Shown one piece after another: positions 1 through 10,821 of a DNA stretch of 64,000 bases (position 1 is the first letter of the stretch; each line of letters begins with the position of its first letter). Location: assembly GCA_965240325.2 (NCBI GenBank), contig OZ251225.1, positions 2,418,001 to 2,482,000 of the forward strand, given 5' to 3'. The stretch comes from Rebecca billardiae RCC1528 (Eukaryota; Haptophyta). The notes beneath the pieces were generated by a model that was given only the letters and a program-made list of their open reading frames with translations, was not told where the DNA came from and searched no databases. The translations under genes were made by a program, and so were the position numbers.

Positions 1-2
1 AC

Positions 3-1816
3 CGGCACGAGCGCGCGGTGGAGGCGGTCGGGCTGATCGACGGCTTCGCCCACGACGACCTCGACGAGCTGACGGGCGAGGCGGACTCGGAGCACAAGGC
101 GCGGCGCGAGGCGCACTTCCCCGCCACGCTCGTGCGGCGCGCGGCGTCGTTCGCCATCGGCGAGGCCAAGGCGAGCGAGCCCTCGGACGAGCGCGCGATC
201 AAGGAGGCGGTGGGCGGCTCGGAGCCCAAGGTGAATGCCACGCTGCGCGCGCGCTTTGGCTGCGGCACGCTGCCGCGCCTGCTCGGCGCGGGCGCGGACG
301 CGGACGACTCCGGCGGCGGCGACGGCGCGGACACGCTCTCGAGCGTGTGCGCCGCGCTGAAGGAGTCGGAGCTGCGCAAGCTCGCCGTGTACTGCGACGA
401 GCCGTCGGCGCGCGCCGTGCGCCAGCTCGGCAGCGCGCTGCCCAGCCGGCTCGAGGAGCTGCGCGCCGAGCGCATCGGGCGCTCCGCGCTCGCGCCCGCG
501 GCGGCCCTCGTCCGCGACGGCGTGCTGCTGCACCTCGAGCTGCGCAGGTGCGGCCTCACGAGCTCGGACGCGCAGCTGCTCCGCGCCGCGCTCAGCAACG
601 CGCGCGCGCGGCTGCTCACGCTCGACCTGTGGGAGAACGAGCTGGGCGACGGCGGCGCGGCGGCGCTGGGCGCGGGCCTGCGCGAGGCGGGCGCGGCGTC
701 GACGCTCACGGCGATCGATCTCGGCGGCAACGACATCCACGCCGACGGGATGGCCGCGCTCGCCGACAGCGCGCACGGCAGCCGAGCGCTGCGCACGCTC
801 TCCCTCCGCTTCAACGACGGCGGCGACCGCGGCGCGCTCGCGATCAGCGCGCTGCTGCGCGCCTCGCGCAGCCTGCGCACGGTGAACCTCGAGGGCAACG
901 GCGTCGGCGCGGCCGGCATGCGCGCGCTCGGCGCCGCGCTGTGCGCGAGTGAGTCGCTCTCGACGCTCAAGCTGACGGTGAACAACGTGGGCGACGGCGG
1001 CGCGGCCGAGCTCGCGGCCGGGCTCAAGGCGAGCCGCACGCTCGGCGCGCTCCACCTGGACGACGGCAGCGTGGGCGCGGGGGGCGCGGCCGCGCTCGCC
1101 GACGGGCTGCGCACCAACAGCAGCCTGAGCCACCTCTCCCTCGTGAACAACCGGCTGGGAGACGGCGGTGTCCTGGCCATCGGCGAGTGCCTCGGCGTGA
1201 ACGGCGCGCTGCGCTTCCTCGACCTGCGCGGGTGCGCGGCGAGCAGCGCAGCCGCTGCCGCGCTCGCCGACGGCCTGCGCGCGAACAGCGCGCTCACCGA
1301 GCTCTCGCTTGCGGAGAACCGCCTCGCGGACCCGGGCTGCAAGACGCTTGCCGCCGGGCTCGGCGCCAACCGCGCGCTGCGCGCGCTCGACATGCGCGCC
1401 AACAAGCTGGGCGACGACGCTGCCGACGCGCTCGGCGAGGCGCTGGCCCTCAACGGCTGCCTGACCGCTCTCGTCCTCGAGCACAACTCGATCGGCGACG
1501 CTGGCCTGGCCGCGCTCGCTCGGGGCCTTCGCGAGAACTCGGCGCTGCGCAGCCTCAACCTGCGCGGCAACCTGGTCGCGGACGACGGCGCCGTCGCACT
1601 GGGCAGCAGCCTTGCGCACAACCGCGCGCTCGAAGGGCTCACGCTGCGCTCGAACCGCGTCGCGGACGCCGGCGCGACCGCTCTCGGCGAAGCGCTCCGC
1701 GTCAACCAGACGCTGCAGGCGCTCGTCCTGCAGCACAACAAGATCGGCGTGGCCGGCGCGCTCGCGCTCGCGCGGGGCGTTGAGGCCAACGAGGCGCTGA
1801 CGACACTCGACCTGGG
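3..1816 (+). CDS. LRR (ribonuclease-inhibitor-like) protein, 5' partial
   Basis: The frame is open from the left edge, so the true start lies outside the window. After about 150 residues of non-repeat sequence, the protein consists of about 15 tandem 28-29-residue leucine-rich repeats of the RNI type (pattern LxxLxLxxNxLGDxGAxALAxGL). These normally form a curved protein-binding scaffold; no catalytic motif is visible. The last clear repeat ends at the LDLG codons near 1816, immediately before GTGCGCAC, which matches the splice-donor consensus seen elsewhere in this window. No exon continuing the repeat phase was found downstream, so the 3' end is either a short terminal exon I cannot recognise or a truncation. 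Unspliced, the frame would run to 2009 with an unrelated Arg/Pro/His-rich tail. Function beyond protein binding is unknown. Confidence 0.75.
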
Positions 1817-2943
1817 GTGCGCACGCTGCGCCGCGCGTCGCAGCATGCGGCTGGCGCGCCCTGCGCCGTCCGAGCGCGCGCGGAGCCCACCCGCTTGCAG
1901 CCTGCCGCTCCCATGGCTCGTAATGACCTTCCGCTCGCATGCTCACCCACACGCTCACCCACTCCCACGCGCGCCCCTGCGCATCATCGCGTACTGCACA
2001 TGTCTATGACGACATGTCGTACATGCATACAGGGCAAACCACGACTTGGATGGGTCTGCTGCAGAGGCGCCCCTTCGCACTGCCTGGATGAGCCGACGCC
2101 GTCAGCCGGCAAATCTGACACTCTGATCAGAATCTGCGCGCGCGCGATCACCGGGCCGCGCGGACCGTGACTGGTGGGATCATCATATCAGATATACATA
2201 CATACATACATACATCATCTACATATATCAGATATATATGTGTGTGTGACGTTATAATATATATATAGCGGAGCTATATAACCGAGGGTGAATCCGGCGG
2301 CAATAACATTATGCTGATTTATTAACATAGGTGACTTGCCGCTGGTGGTCAACGGAGCTCTCTCCCTCCAACGTACTGCCGTACAAGATCCTGCAGGTCC
2401 TTTCTGCTGATGCTGATCTGGTATAATCCAAATAAAAGTGCTCGCTCATTTTTGATACCAGCTCCCAACATCATCATATCTTCGTCAGTGCTCAGTATAT
2501 CGAGTACTATATATTATATTATTATATAATAATATAATATAATAATATATATAATACAAGAAGTATTATTTAATAAACTATCTTCGTCAGTGCTCAGTAT
2601 ATCGAGTACTATATATTATTATATTATATAATAGTATAATATAATATATATATATAATACAAGAAGTATTATTTAATACACTACTTATTAAATAAATAAT
2701 TAAATATTATTTTTTTAATAAATCATCATCAGCGTATATTATATATATATATATCATATTATTATTATCGTCGTCTGTCTAGAGCTCGCCGGTACCCGCA
2801 CGGCGCCCGCGGCTGCTGCGGCCGTGCCGGCTGGCGCCAATAGGCAATATGCCGCACTCGTGACTCGGTCGGACGGGTGAACAGACCGACTACTACCGAC
2901 GCGCGATAGGCAGCTACTGCCTACTGGTGGCCAGCGCTCATCG
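1817..2943. other. Gene-free AT-rich interval
   Basis: From about 2170 the composition changes sharply from GC-rich to AT-rich, with many ATAT runs and short CATA repeats near 2199-2215. It contains the 102-bp direct duplication annotated separately. No coding potential is visible on either strand. Confidence 0.6.
2478..2684. repeat. AT-rich 102-bp tandem duplication
   Basis: Two head-to-tail copies begin at 2478 and 2580, each starting ATCTTCGTCAGTGCTCAG and ending near AAGTATTATTTAATA. The outer parts are nearly identical. The interior TATA-rich stretch differs by small indels. The internal AT tracts are self-complementary and could form hairpins. Confidence 0.85.
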
Positions 2944-5900
2944 TCATGACAGATGCGAGGCTTCCACTTCGGACAGTGACGGTGCGTCGCGGGCGGCAGC
3001 GAGTGGGGCCCCTGCGTGTGCAGCCGCGGCGGGCGGCGGCGGGGTCTCGCTCGCCGCGCGCGCGCGGGGGCGCACGTGCGCCGACCATGGCGGCGCCTCG
3101 GCGTCCACGCCGCCCCGCGCGATCTCGGAATCGCACTCGCGATCGACGGTCTCGTGCGACGCGCAGTCGCTCTTCGGCGCCTCGCGCAGGTCAGCATGGT
3201 CCTGGTGGCGGCGCAGCCGGGGCGAGGCGGAGCAGAGGGCATGCGCGAGTGAGAGCCGCAGGGCGCGGGCGGTGTCGTTGCACGCGCGCTCGCGGAGCCG
3301 GCGCGGCGCGTGCACGCGGCGCGCGCGCACCGAGGCGATGATGGACTTCGCCACGCAGCCGTCGTACATGTTGCGCGGCGTCGTCGCCCACGACGGGCTC
3401 GCGACGCGCCGCACGCGCTCCGGGCTCATCCCGTCGGAGCCGCGCGACTTGTACGGCTCGGGCTCTCCGAACGAGTGCTGCAGGCGCGCGAGCGGCACCT
3501 GCGCGTGCGGCGGCAGCGGCTGCTGCGCGTGCTGCTGCAGCGGGGGCGGCTGGGTGTGCGCGTGCGGCGCGTGCGGCGCGTGCGGCGCGTGCGGCGCGTG
3601 CTGCGGCTGGAGCGGCTGCGGCGGCTGCGGCTGCATCGGCGCGGCCGGCTGGTGCTGGGCTTGCAGCGGCTGCGAGGGCGGCGGGTGCAGCGGCGCGTGG
3701 CGCGGCGGCGGCGGCGGCGGCAGCGACATCGAGCTCGGCGTGCGCTGCGCGAGCGGCGGCGGCGTGTGCGCGAGCAGGCTGCCCGCGAGCGTGGGCGATC
3801 GGCCCGAGCCAGGCGGCCCCTGCAGCCGCCTGCGCGGCGCGGCAGATTGCATCTCGCCGTCCGCGTCCCGCTCGAGGTGGTGGCCGTTGGCGCGCTTGCG
3901 CGGCTGCGCGGCGCCGTCGGCGGCGGGCCACGCGTGCGCGCCGATGCCCGCCGCGCCGCCGCCCGCCGCCGCGTGGCCCTCGTCCTCCGAGGTGGGCGGC
4001 GGGCGCGCCCAGCGCGGCAGCGTGCCCACCGGTTTGTTGAACGCGCCGCCCGCCGAGCCGGCCGTGCGGCGCACGGGCACCCCGTTGGCGACGCCGTGGA
4101 CGGGGCGCGGCCACGCGACGGGCACCGCGTGCGACGCGCCCGCGGACGGCGCGCCCAGCGCGCACGTCGGCGCGTGGGCAGCATGCCCGACGACCGTACC
4201 CGCGAGCGGGCGGCGCTCGCGCGCCGCGTCCGTGAGGAGCACGCTCGTCGCGCACGCGGGGAGGGCGGGCACGCCCATCGGCACGCGCACGGGCTGCGGC
4301 GGCGGCGCCTCCATCCGCAGCGTCGCCGGCTGCGCGCCGCCGAGCGCGCGCGCGTCGCGCGCGCCGCCGCGGCCGCCGCCGCCGCTCGAGGCGCCGCCGG
4401 TCGGCGAGCGCGCGAGCCGCGCGTACGCGCCGTGGGTGGTGCCGTCGCTCGTCGGCGTCGCCGGCGCGATCGGGGCGGCCGCGCAGGCGGGCAGCGGCCG
4501 GATGAGCGAGAGCGAGTGCAGCCGCTCCGCGTCGTCCGCCGTCGAGAGCGGCAGCGACGGCGTGGGCGTGGGCGGCGCGCGCATCTCGTCGTCTTCGCCG
4601 TCGAGCTGCCGCCCGTCGACGCTGCCCACGTCCGCGTCGACGAGCCGGCCGTCGACGCTGCCGACGTCCATGTCGGTGCCCATGTCGAGGTCGGTGCCCG
4701 CCTCCGCCTCGTCGTCGCCCGCCGCGTCGGGCTGCGCGCGCCTCGCCCGCCCCGCCGAACCGCGCAGGCTGCACTCGGCCTCCTCCGCGTCGTGCCGCCG
4801 CAGCTCGTCCGAGAGCCGACCGCCGTCGTGCGCGCCCCGCAGCCCGACGGCCTGCGAGGCCTCCTCCTCGGCGGCCTCGCTCGCGGCGGCGGACTCGAGC
4901 GCGCTGCCCCACGGCGGCGGCCCGTCCCGGATCAGCCCGGGCGTGGCCGACGGGTCGGCGCAGCTCTCGAACATCTTGACGTCGTGGTCGAAGCCGGAGA
5001 CGGCAATCAGCGGCAGGTCGGCGTGCGGCGCGACGCAGTTCACCACGGCGCCGTCCGCTTTGAGCATGTGCGCGAGGCGGCCGGCGCGCGTGCGCCAGAT
5101 GAAGAGGCGGCCGCAGTCCGAGCCCGCGCCCACGTAGTCCGAGCCGAAGAGGAAGCGCACCTGCTTCAGGATGCTCTTCGCGTTGCGCGCGCCCGCGTAG
5201 CGCTGCGCGGGCTGCACGCACGCCGCCTCCGGCCACGCGCCGCCCGGCCCCGCCGCCTCGCTGCCGCCCGCGCAGTCGGCGCCGCCGATGGGCTGCGGCG
5301 CGTACTGGCTCGTGTCGAAGAGGTAGACGTCGTCGTTGCGGTAGCACGCGGCGATCAGCCCGTCCTCGCTCCAGTCCACGCCGCTCGCGCCGCCCACCCG
5401 CCCGTCCGCGACGCGGCGCGCGTGTGCCGACAGGTGCTCGGGCGCGTACCACTCGAGCGCGCGCGCCGTGCAGCGCAGGTCGAACACGCGGACGAAGGGG
5501 TCGGGGTCGGCGCCGACGGCGAAGAGGTTGGGCGAGCCGGGCTTGAACACCACGCTCGTCGTCGACGTGCGCTGCCCGAGGTCGACCACCGCGGGCGCGC
5601 GCGACGACGTCGGCGGCGCGCGCAGGTCGATCAGGCACACCTTGCCGTCCTCGTGCGTCGTCACGAGCACGTCCGCGGCGCCCGGCCTGTAGGCGAGCTT
5701 GAAGACCATCACGCCGCCGAACTCGGCGACGACGCGGGACGTCTGGCGCACGAGGTCGTGCTCGCGCACCTCGCCGTCGCCGCCGCACGTGACCACGCGG
5801 GCGCCGGCCGACTCGGGCACCAGCCCGGCGCCAAAGATGGTGTGCATGTGCCCCGTGCTGTACGACGCGCGGAGCGAGGCCCCCCACATCGACCACAGCT

Positions 5901-6180
5901 TGATGTGCAGGTCGGCGCTGCCGCTGACGAGCAGCCCGCTGTCCGCGCCGGTGCCCCACGAGACCGTGTGCACGCAGCCCGCGTGCTCGCGCAGGCGGCG
6001 CACGCACATCAGCCGCCCGACAAAGTCGGGCTCGGCCGCGACGTTTGCGCGGCCCGCTTCTCGCAGGAGCAGGCGCTCCGCCATCGACAGCGCGGGCGCG
6101 GCGCGCCACGTCGCATGGCTGCTCAGCCGCGTCGACGGCTCCGGTAGCGACCCCCCCAGGTAGATGGAAGTGGCGGCCAT
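2944..6180 (-). CDS. DCAF8/WDTC1-like WD40-repeat protein
   Basis: This 1078-aa frame has an ATG at 6180. The N-terminal 430 residues carry WD40 repeats: a HAGCVHTVSW...SGSADLHIKLW repeat, a GDGEVREHD repeat, a DGKVCLIDLR repeat, and a late AGSDCGRLFIWR...VNCVAPH...SGFDHDVKMFE block. That late block is diagnostic of the DCAF8/WDTC1/DCAF6 group, which act as substrate receptors of CUL4-DDB1 ubiquitin ligases. The function is known from the family and inferred here. The remaining 600 residues are low complexity: acidic and Ala/Pro-rich, then a His/Pro/Gln-rich part with HAP tandem triplets (DNA 3560-3600). The C-terminal tail may hide an intron or be overextended; I kept the uninterrupted frame. 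The gene lies head-to-head with the 6423 gene (242 bp between starts). Several long antisense frames here are composition artefacts. Confidence 0.82.
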   Translation of the reverse strand: MAATSIYLGGSLPEPSTRLSSHATWRAAPALSMAERLLLREAGRANVAAEPDFVGRLMCVRRLREHAGCVHTVSWGTGADSGLLVSGSADLHIKLWSMWGASLRASYSTGHMHTIFGAGLVPESAGARVVTCGGDGEVREHDLVRQTSRVVAEFGGVMVFKLAYRPGAADVLVTTHEDGKVCLIDLRAPPTSSRAPAVVDLGQRTSTTSVVFKPGSPNLFAVGADPDPFVRVFDLRCTARALEWYAPEHLSAHARRVADGRVGGASGVDWSEDGLIAACYRNDDVYLFDTSQYAPQPIGGADCAGGSEAAGPGGAWPEAACVQPAQRYAGARNAKSILKQVRFLFGSDYVGAGSDCGRLFIWRTRAGRLAHMLKADGAVVNCVAPHADLPLIAVSGFDHDVKMFESCADPSATPGLIRDGPPPWGSALESAAASEAAEEEASQAVGLRGAHDGGRLSDELRRHDAEEAECSLRGSAGRARRAQPDAAGDDEAEAGTDLDMGTDMDVGSVDGRLVDADVGSVDGRQLDGEDDEMRAPPTPTPSLPLSTADDAERLHSLSLIRPLPACAAAPIAPATPTSDGTTHGAYARLARSPTGGASSGGGGRGGARDARALGGAQPATLRMEAPPPQPVRVPMGVPALPACATSVLLTDAARERRPLAGTVVGHAAHAPTCALGAPSAGASHAVPVAWPRPVHGVANGVPVRRTAGSAGGAFNKPVGTLPRWARPPPTSEDEGHAAAGGGAAGIGAHAWPAADGAAQPRKRANGHHLERDADGEMQSAAPRRRLQGPPGSGRSPTLAGSLLAHTPPPLAQRTPSSMSLPPPPPPRHAPLHPPPSQPLQAQHQPAAPMQPQPPQPLQPQHAPHAPHAPHAPHAHTQPPPLQQHAQQPLPPHAQVPLARLQHSFGEPEPYKSRGSDGMSPERVRRVASPSWATTPRNMYDGCVAKSIIASVRARRVHAPRRLRERACNDTARALRLSLAHALCSASPRLRRHQDHADLREAPKSDCASHETVDRECDSEIARGGVDAEAPPWSAHVRPRARAASETPPPPAAAAHAGAPLAAARDAPSLSEVEASHLS

Positions 6181-6422
6181 GTCCCCCCCGCGGGCAGGAG
6201 GGGCTACGCCGCCGTGCCAGCCAAGCCGCGGAGAAGAGCAGCTTGCGAGCGGCTCTTGAGATCAGCTCACAACCGGACGGCTTCTCATGTTCGGCCGAGT
6301 TCTCTACTGGTCTACCCCCATAGTGGTCTCTACCCGCATTGCTCCAGAAGTAAAATCCGGCCCCCCCCCCGGATTGTCGGTCGCGGCGGCAAGACGTCGC
6401 GTGGGCACGCACGGCAAGCGCA

Positions 6423-7211
6423 GTGATCACCAGCATGGTTGCATCGGCAGACGTCGCGGGCGCACTCGTCCATGACGCGTACGAGGCGAACGCGCTCGTG
6501 CGCGCGGTGCACGCGGCGGCGGACCAAATTGTAGGGCTTCTTCCGCCGCTCCTGATCGCCGCCGTCGTGCTGTATCCGCACCTGGACGCGCTTGTGCAGC
6601 AGCGTGGGCGCGTGGACGGCGAGGGCGCGCCGCCTGACGAGCCACTCGTGCGTGTGCTGCGAGTCGCCTGGCTGTACATCGGGCACCTGCGGTACGAGCT
6701 GCCCAACCTCTTTGCAGATACGTTCGGCCAGGTCTTCCGCTTCTTCCCGCAAGGCTTCTACGAGGAGGTGCACCCGTACACGCGCGAGGCGCGCGAGGCG
6801 CGCAACGACGCGCTGCTCCTCAGGTTACAACGGATGAAGAGCGAGGCAGACAAGCTGCGCGTCGAAGAGATTCACCCCGAGGTCCTCAGGCGCCTGATCG
6901 CACAGATCGAGCGATGGCAGTGGCGCCGATCGCGGCTGAGCTTCATCGACAATCTGCTCACGTCCGATGAGGGCCGCAAGGCCAAGCGGCGGTTTGCCTT
7001 CCTCGCGCGGACCGCGCGTGAGAAGCTCGAGGTGCGGCTGGCTGAGGCGGAGGAGTACTGGGGGGGCGATGCAGGCGATGCCGTGGGCGCAGCGGGTGGT
7101 GACTCCGACGATTCGCCAGCGCGCAAGCCGCGGCCGACCCGGCCGCCGAAGGCGCCAAAGATCAGCCGGCCGTCTCGGCTGCAGCGGCCAACCAAAGCCA
7201 AGAGCGTGTGA
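6423..7211 (+). CDS. Conserved-looking hypothetical protein, 262 aa
   Basis: I do not recognise a family. The frame opens with two close ATGs (6423 and 6435) and has balanced amino-acid composition. A short hydrophobic stretch lies near residues 33-50 (IVGLLPPLLIAAVVLY). An aromatic-rich block follows (LYIGHLRYELPNLFADTFGQVFRFFPQGFYEEV), then a charged helical region with likely coiled-coil character (about residues 120-225) and a basic Pro/Lys-rich tail. This looks like a genuine single-exon gene in a head-to-head pair with the DCAF8-like gene. It may be a membrane-proximal or structural protein; no function is assigned. Confidence 0.65.
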   Translation: MITSMVASADVAGALVHDAYEANALVRAVHAAADQIVGLLPPLLIAAVVLYPHLDALVQQRGRVDGEGAPPDEPLVRVLRVAWLYIGHLRYELPNLFADTFGQVFRFFPQGFYEEVHPYTREAREARNDALLLRLQRMKSEADKLRVEEIHPEVLRRLIAQIERWQWRRSRLSFIDNLLTSDEGRKAKRRFAFLARTAREKLEVRLAEAEEYWGGDAGDAVGAAGGDSDDSPARKPRPTRPPKAPKISRPSRLQRPTKAKSV

Positions 7212-7535
7212 CGCCGCAGAGTCAGAGACACGCGGCTGCCGCCACGGGATTGCTCAGCGGCGTATGCGTCAGATCGGAGGCTGCCGTGCGATGTTCGGAC
7301 ACAATCATGTGCGGACACAGTGTGGGCGTGCATCTGTGGCTGCTGCCACGTGGACGCCAGGGGGTCACCTTAGGTCCTTGACCTTAGGAGGCCCCGGCTC
7401 TGATGAGTCTGATGAGGGTCCCGCCCGGCCCTGGCTGATTGTCATCAGATCGTCAGCGGATCGACGACCAAAAATACTGCGCGCTGATCATGATCATGAG
7501 CCGCGCTCGTCTGGTCGCCTGGACCGTTGCGAGCG
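7212..7535. other. Intergenic interval, nothing recognised
   Basis: This 324-bp interval lies between two plus-strand genes. It contains GATC-rich and ATGATC-rich sequence just before the next ATG and no coding signal. Confidence 0.5.
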
Positions 7536-8195
7536 ATGAAGGGCGTTCGTCCTCTTCCAGCCTGCGTGCTGCTCGCGGTAGCCGCGTCGGTGCCGGGGGT
7601 GTCGGCGGAATGGTGGTGGCCATTCTCAGGCTCATCGTCATCCGATGGCTCCGCAAAGTCCAGCCATCCGCCGCAGCCACAGCCGCACCCGCAGCCCCGG
7701 CCACAACCGCGGCCGCAGGCGGCGCGGCCCGATCTCTCGCGCCCTCCAACGTACACGACAACCACAGCGTCGCCAGATGTGCCTGCGCCGACGCCGAGCG
7801 CACCGACGCCCGAGCCTTCATTGGACTCCCAGTCTCGCAGCCAGCCCGCCCTGATGGCCCTTCCATGCACGAACGGTGATGATCGGTCCCTGTGGGGTGC
7901 GATGAACCACTCACTCCCCAACACGCTCGGCTACTGCGGGAAGAGGTGCAAGGACGAAGAGGCCTGTGTGACCAGCTGCATGAAGCGCGTGGTCACATAC
8001 ACAGACGCGTGCGCGGATTGCTTCGGTAAGCTCGGGCACTGTGTGCGAACGAATTGCGTCCGCTCGCGGAAGCGGTGCGTGCTGTGCACGTGTTCAACGT
8101 TGCCGTCGAAGGGCGACTGCGTCAACCAGTTCTTCCGCTGCTCTGGGCTCTCCATCGCAGGCACTCCTTTTGCTCCCAAGCTGGATGGTCACTGA
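7536..8195 (+). CDS. Secreted cysteine-rich protein with Pro/Gln linker
   Basis: The chosen ATG at 7536 (an in-frame alternative start is at 7527) gives a classic signal peptide: KGVRPLP, then ACVLLAVAASVPGVSA, with cleavage probably before EWWW. A low-complexity linker of alternating PQP and PRPQ units and Thr/Pro/Ser-rich sequence follows (residues about 40-105). The C-terminal domain (about 110-210) contains about a dozen cysteines in CxxxC-type spacing, including CADCFGKLGHCVRTNC and CVLCTC, which suggests a disulfide-rich extracellular module. CFGxLxxC-type modules occur in predicted secreted proteins of algae and oomycetes, but I cannot name the family with certainty. It is predicted to be secreted or cell-wall associated. 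Confidence 0.7.
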   Translation: MKGVRPLPACVLLAVAASVPGVSAEWWWPFSGSSSSDGSAKSSHPPQPQPHPQPRPQPRPQAARPDLSRPPTYTTTTASPDVPAPTPSAPTPEPSLDSQSRSQPALMALPCTNGDDRSLWGAMNHSLPNTLGYCGKRCKDEEACVTSCMKRVVTYTDACADCFGKLGHCVRTNCVRSRKRCVLCTCSTLPSKGDCVNQFFRCSGLSIAGTPFAPKLDGH

Positions 8196-10821
8196 GACTG
8201 CAGCTGATCGCGGCGCCGACCACGGACCGGCTCGCGTCGGGGCGGCAGCCCAACTACTCACCTCGTGACCCTCGGCACGGGCTGACTGACACGCGGTTCG
8301 TCACACAGCAGCGGATGATGGAGGCTCCGCGGAGTCGTCCGGAGCTTGATCTTTCAGCAGCCGGGAGCCACTCGCGCCTTGCGGCATATGCCATGGCAAC
8401 GCGCAAGGCCCCGCACGGTGTCCCGACATCCGAGAAGTCGTCACGCCGCCCGGGGCGGCCGTCAACGTCGCCGGGGCCGCGGCGTCAGGCCAGCGTTGGC
8501 CGCCGACAATCGAAAGGTGACCGCTCTCGGCTCTGCGGGGCAGGACTTTATTACGGCTGTCTCATCCGTCTGAGCGCCATCGCCCATCATCCATCGGCGT
8601 TGTCATCCGTCGACGACAGGCTACGCGGTGCGTCGTCCCGCCGGCGCCCGCCGCCGCCAGTTCCGCGCGCTCACACCGCAGAGTCAGACACACGGCGCCC
8701 CGGATGAGGATCCGACGAACTTACTTGTTATAATGATGTATATATATATATATAGTAGTTATTATTATTAATTACTACCGCTAAGCCTGCCTCGGTGCCT
8801 GTGGCGAGTGATCTGTGATGGGCGACTACTATATGACCGGAATCGGTAACGAGCAGGGGGGCGGGTGGAACTGGAACGGTCGGATTCGGTTACATGCGAC
8901 GCCCGAGGCTCCGGCTCCGGTCCAGGGCCAGGCGGTCCACGACCCCCCTGGCAGCTCCGTTAAGCTAGCTACGACTCAGTACGTCCGTTGGCCCCGGCAG
9001 CCGAAGGCGAAGTTACAACTCCCGTGAGCCGGGCCGAAGCGCGGGTCTGACCGCATGCAGCACAGTGAGCTAGAGAGCCTGCTCCCTTCCGACCCCCGAT
9101 TGATATGACGCCGTTAGCGAGATAAGACTGTTATAATAATATTATATTAATTAGGCGCATCCGACCACCTCCCAACGATATGAATTCAGACTCTATTTTA
9201 CTATGCAATTACCCGTCCCTGACTCAGATTTCAGCACATGCAGTCAGGGAGCGTTCCGGACACCTGTATACAGTATGGGAAAATGGTAGTTACCCGGACG
9301 ACAGTTGGGTATCATTATTTTATTATAGAAAATAGAACGTCTAGGAACCTATTGGAGGTACACGTGATGATGCTGGCTGATTATCCATGATTAGTTACTG
9401 GCCGTGAAGTATCGTCCAAGGGACCATCAGAGGCGGCGATCCCGCCGATTGTGACAGCGTCAAGATGTAACGCTCCAGTGACCAGACTGGGGGTGTCAGA
9501 CCGAAGCCGGAGCCGCCACAAAGTGACTCTGATGCAGTGGCCAGCAGTGACGGACTTACACACGACTGATGCGGCCCGCGAGCCCGCCGAGGTCGATTAC
9601 TCACTCACTGTAAGTCGGCCTCGGAGCGGCCCGCGCCGGGGGTCGCCACGGTGAGTCAGAGTGAGAGTCGGACGCCACGCCCACGGGCACGGCTAGTCCG
9701 ACTAGCTTTCGCTATCCGAATCTGGCGATCAGGCCTTAGCAAGCTGCAATACTCCGCCAATAGCAGGCGAAGGTGCGTGATGAGTGTCAGAGTATTCTGG
9801 CACTGATGCACTACGAGCTGATTGTACACGCTCATCTACCCGCACGGACAAGCTCACAGCCATTGAGGGCGCTGCAGAACGGTCCGGACAACCAGAGTCC
9901 GAAGCTCAGTGGAGTCTCGGAAGGTTGGCCCCGGAGTGATCGGTTTCAGCGCGCGCCCGTTGGTTGCGACGTATTGACATGTGAACGGTGGCCGCGGTCA
10001 CGGATGGAGCGTCGTCGTCTCAGCGGGGTCGATCCAGGCGGACTGCAGCCCACACGTGCTGTATCGAGTGCAATCGTATCTGTCCTGCTCTAACAATGAG
10101 TCTGACTCTGCGCGCCTGGCCGCCTGGCCCTGGATCCTTGCTTCCTGACACTCCTGTGTCGGCCGAGCCCGCGCCGGGTCGGCCGCGGCACTCGCCGGGC
10201 GCCCGCACTCTATCTCGGACGGATCACGCGCCGGCTGTCGGAGCGCATCTGAGCTACCCGAGTTAACGGAGTAGACCGAGCAGCTAGCAAGGCTGAGTCC
10301 GCGCGTCGTCAATCTAATATCCGCATGTCAGATCACTGGATATATATATACTGGAATCTTTCTGTCCGTGTCCGCATAGCTACCGTTCCCCGAACAGTCG
10401 TGAGTCTCAGCCCGCAGTGACGGCAGCTGAGCTGAGCTGCCCGCAGGCAGGCCGCAGCGCCAGCCAGCAGCACGTCAGTGCGTGCCCGAGCCAGCCCCAG
10501 CGGCTGCTCCGTCGCCGTGCTCGCAGCATGGAACAAACCTCTCCCTCTCCTTGATCTCTCTGGGGATTTACTGCGAATTTCCCTATTTGGTGTGGCTGAC
10601 ACCGGCTCGTTGCACACGCTTGCCAGCGCTCGTAACGCGGCGCGGCAGGCCGCTTACACAGTGACCAGGTAGACATGACGCGACCGCAATGCGGGCCGTG
10701 CGTGCACCACGTCCACTGCCCGCGCGCATCCGCTGCATCGCCGTCACGTCCTGGTCACGTCATGCAAAAAACTCATCGCGAAACCGTTCAAGGGTGGTGG
10801 TTGGTTGGGGGCTGGCCAGGG
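8196..10821. other. Long gene-poor interval
   Basis: No convincing gene was found on either strand. Short open frames here lack ATG context, domain similarity and gene-like composition. Small AT-rich islands occur near 8730-8775 (TATA repeats, then TTATTATTATTA) and near 9130. The first 500 bp (8196-8700) may include the 3' UTR of the preceding gene. Confidence 0.5.

Noticed and set aside
3191-6706. 1171-residue minus-strand and 945-residue plus-strand open frames over the WD40 gene
   Set aside because: They are Arg/Ala/Gly-rich frameshadows produced by GC-rich codons. They contain no domains, while the chosen frame has clear WD40 repeats.
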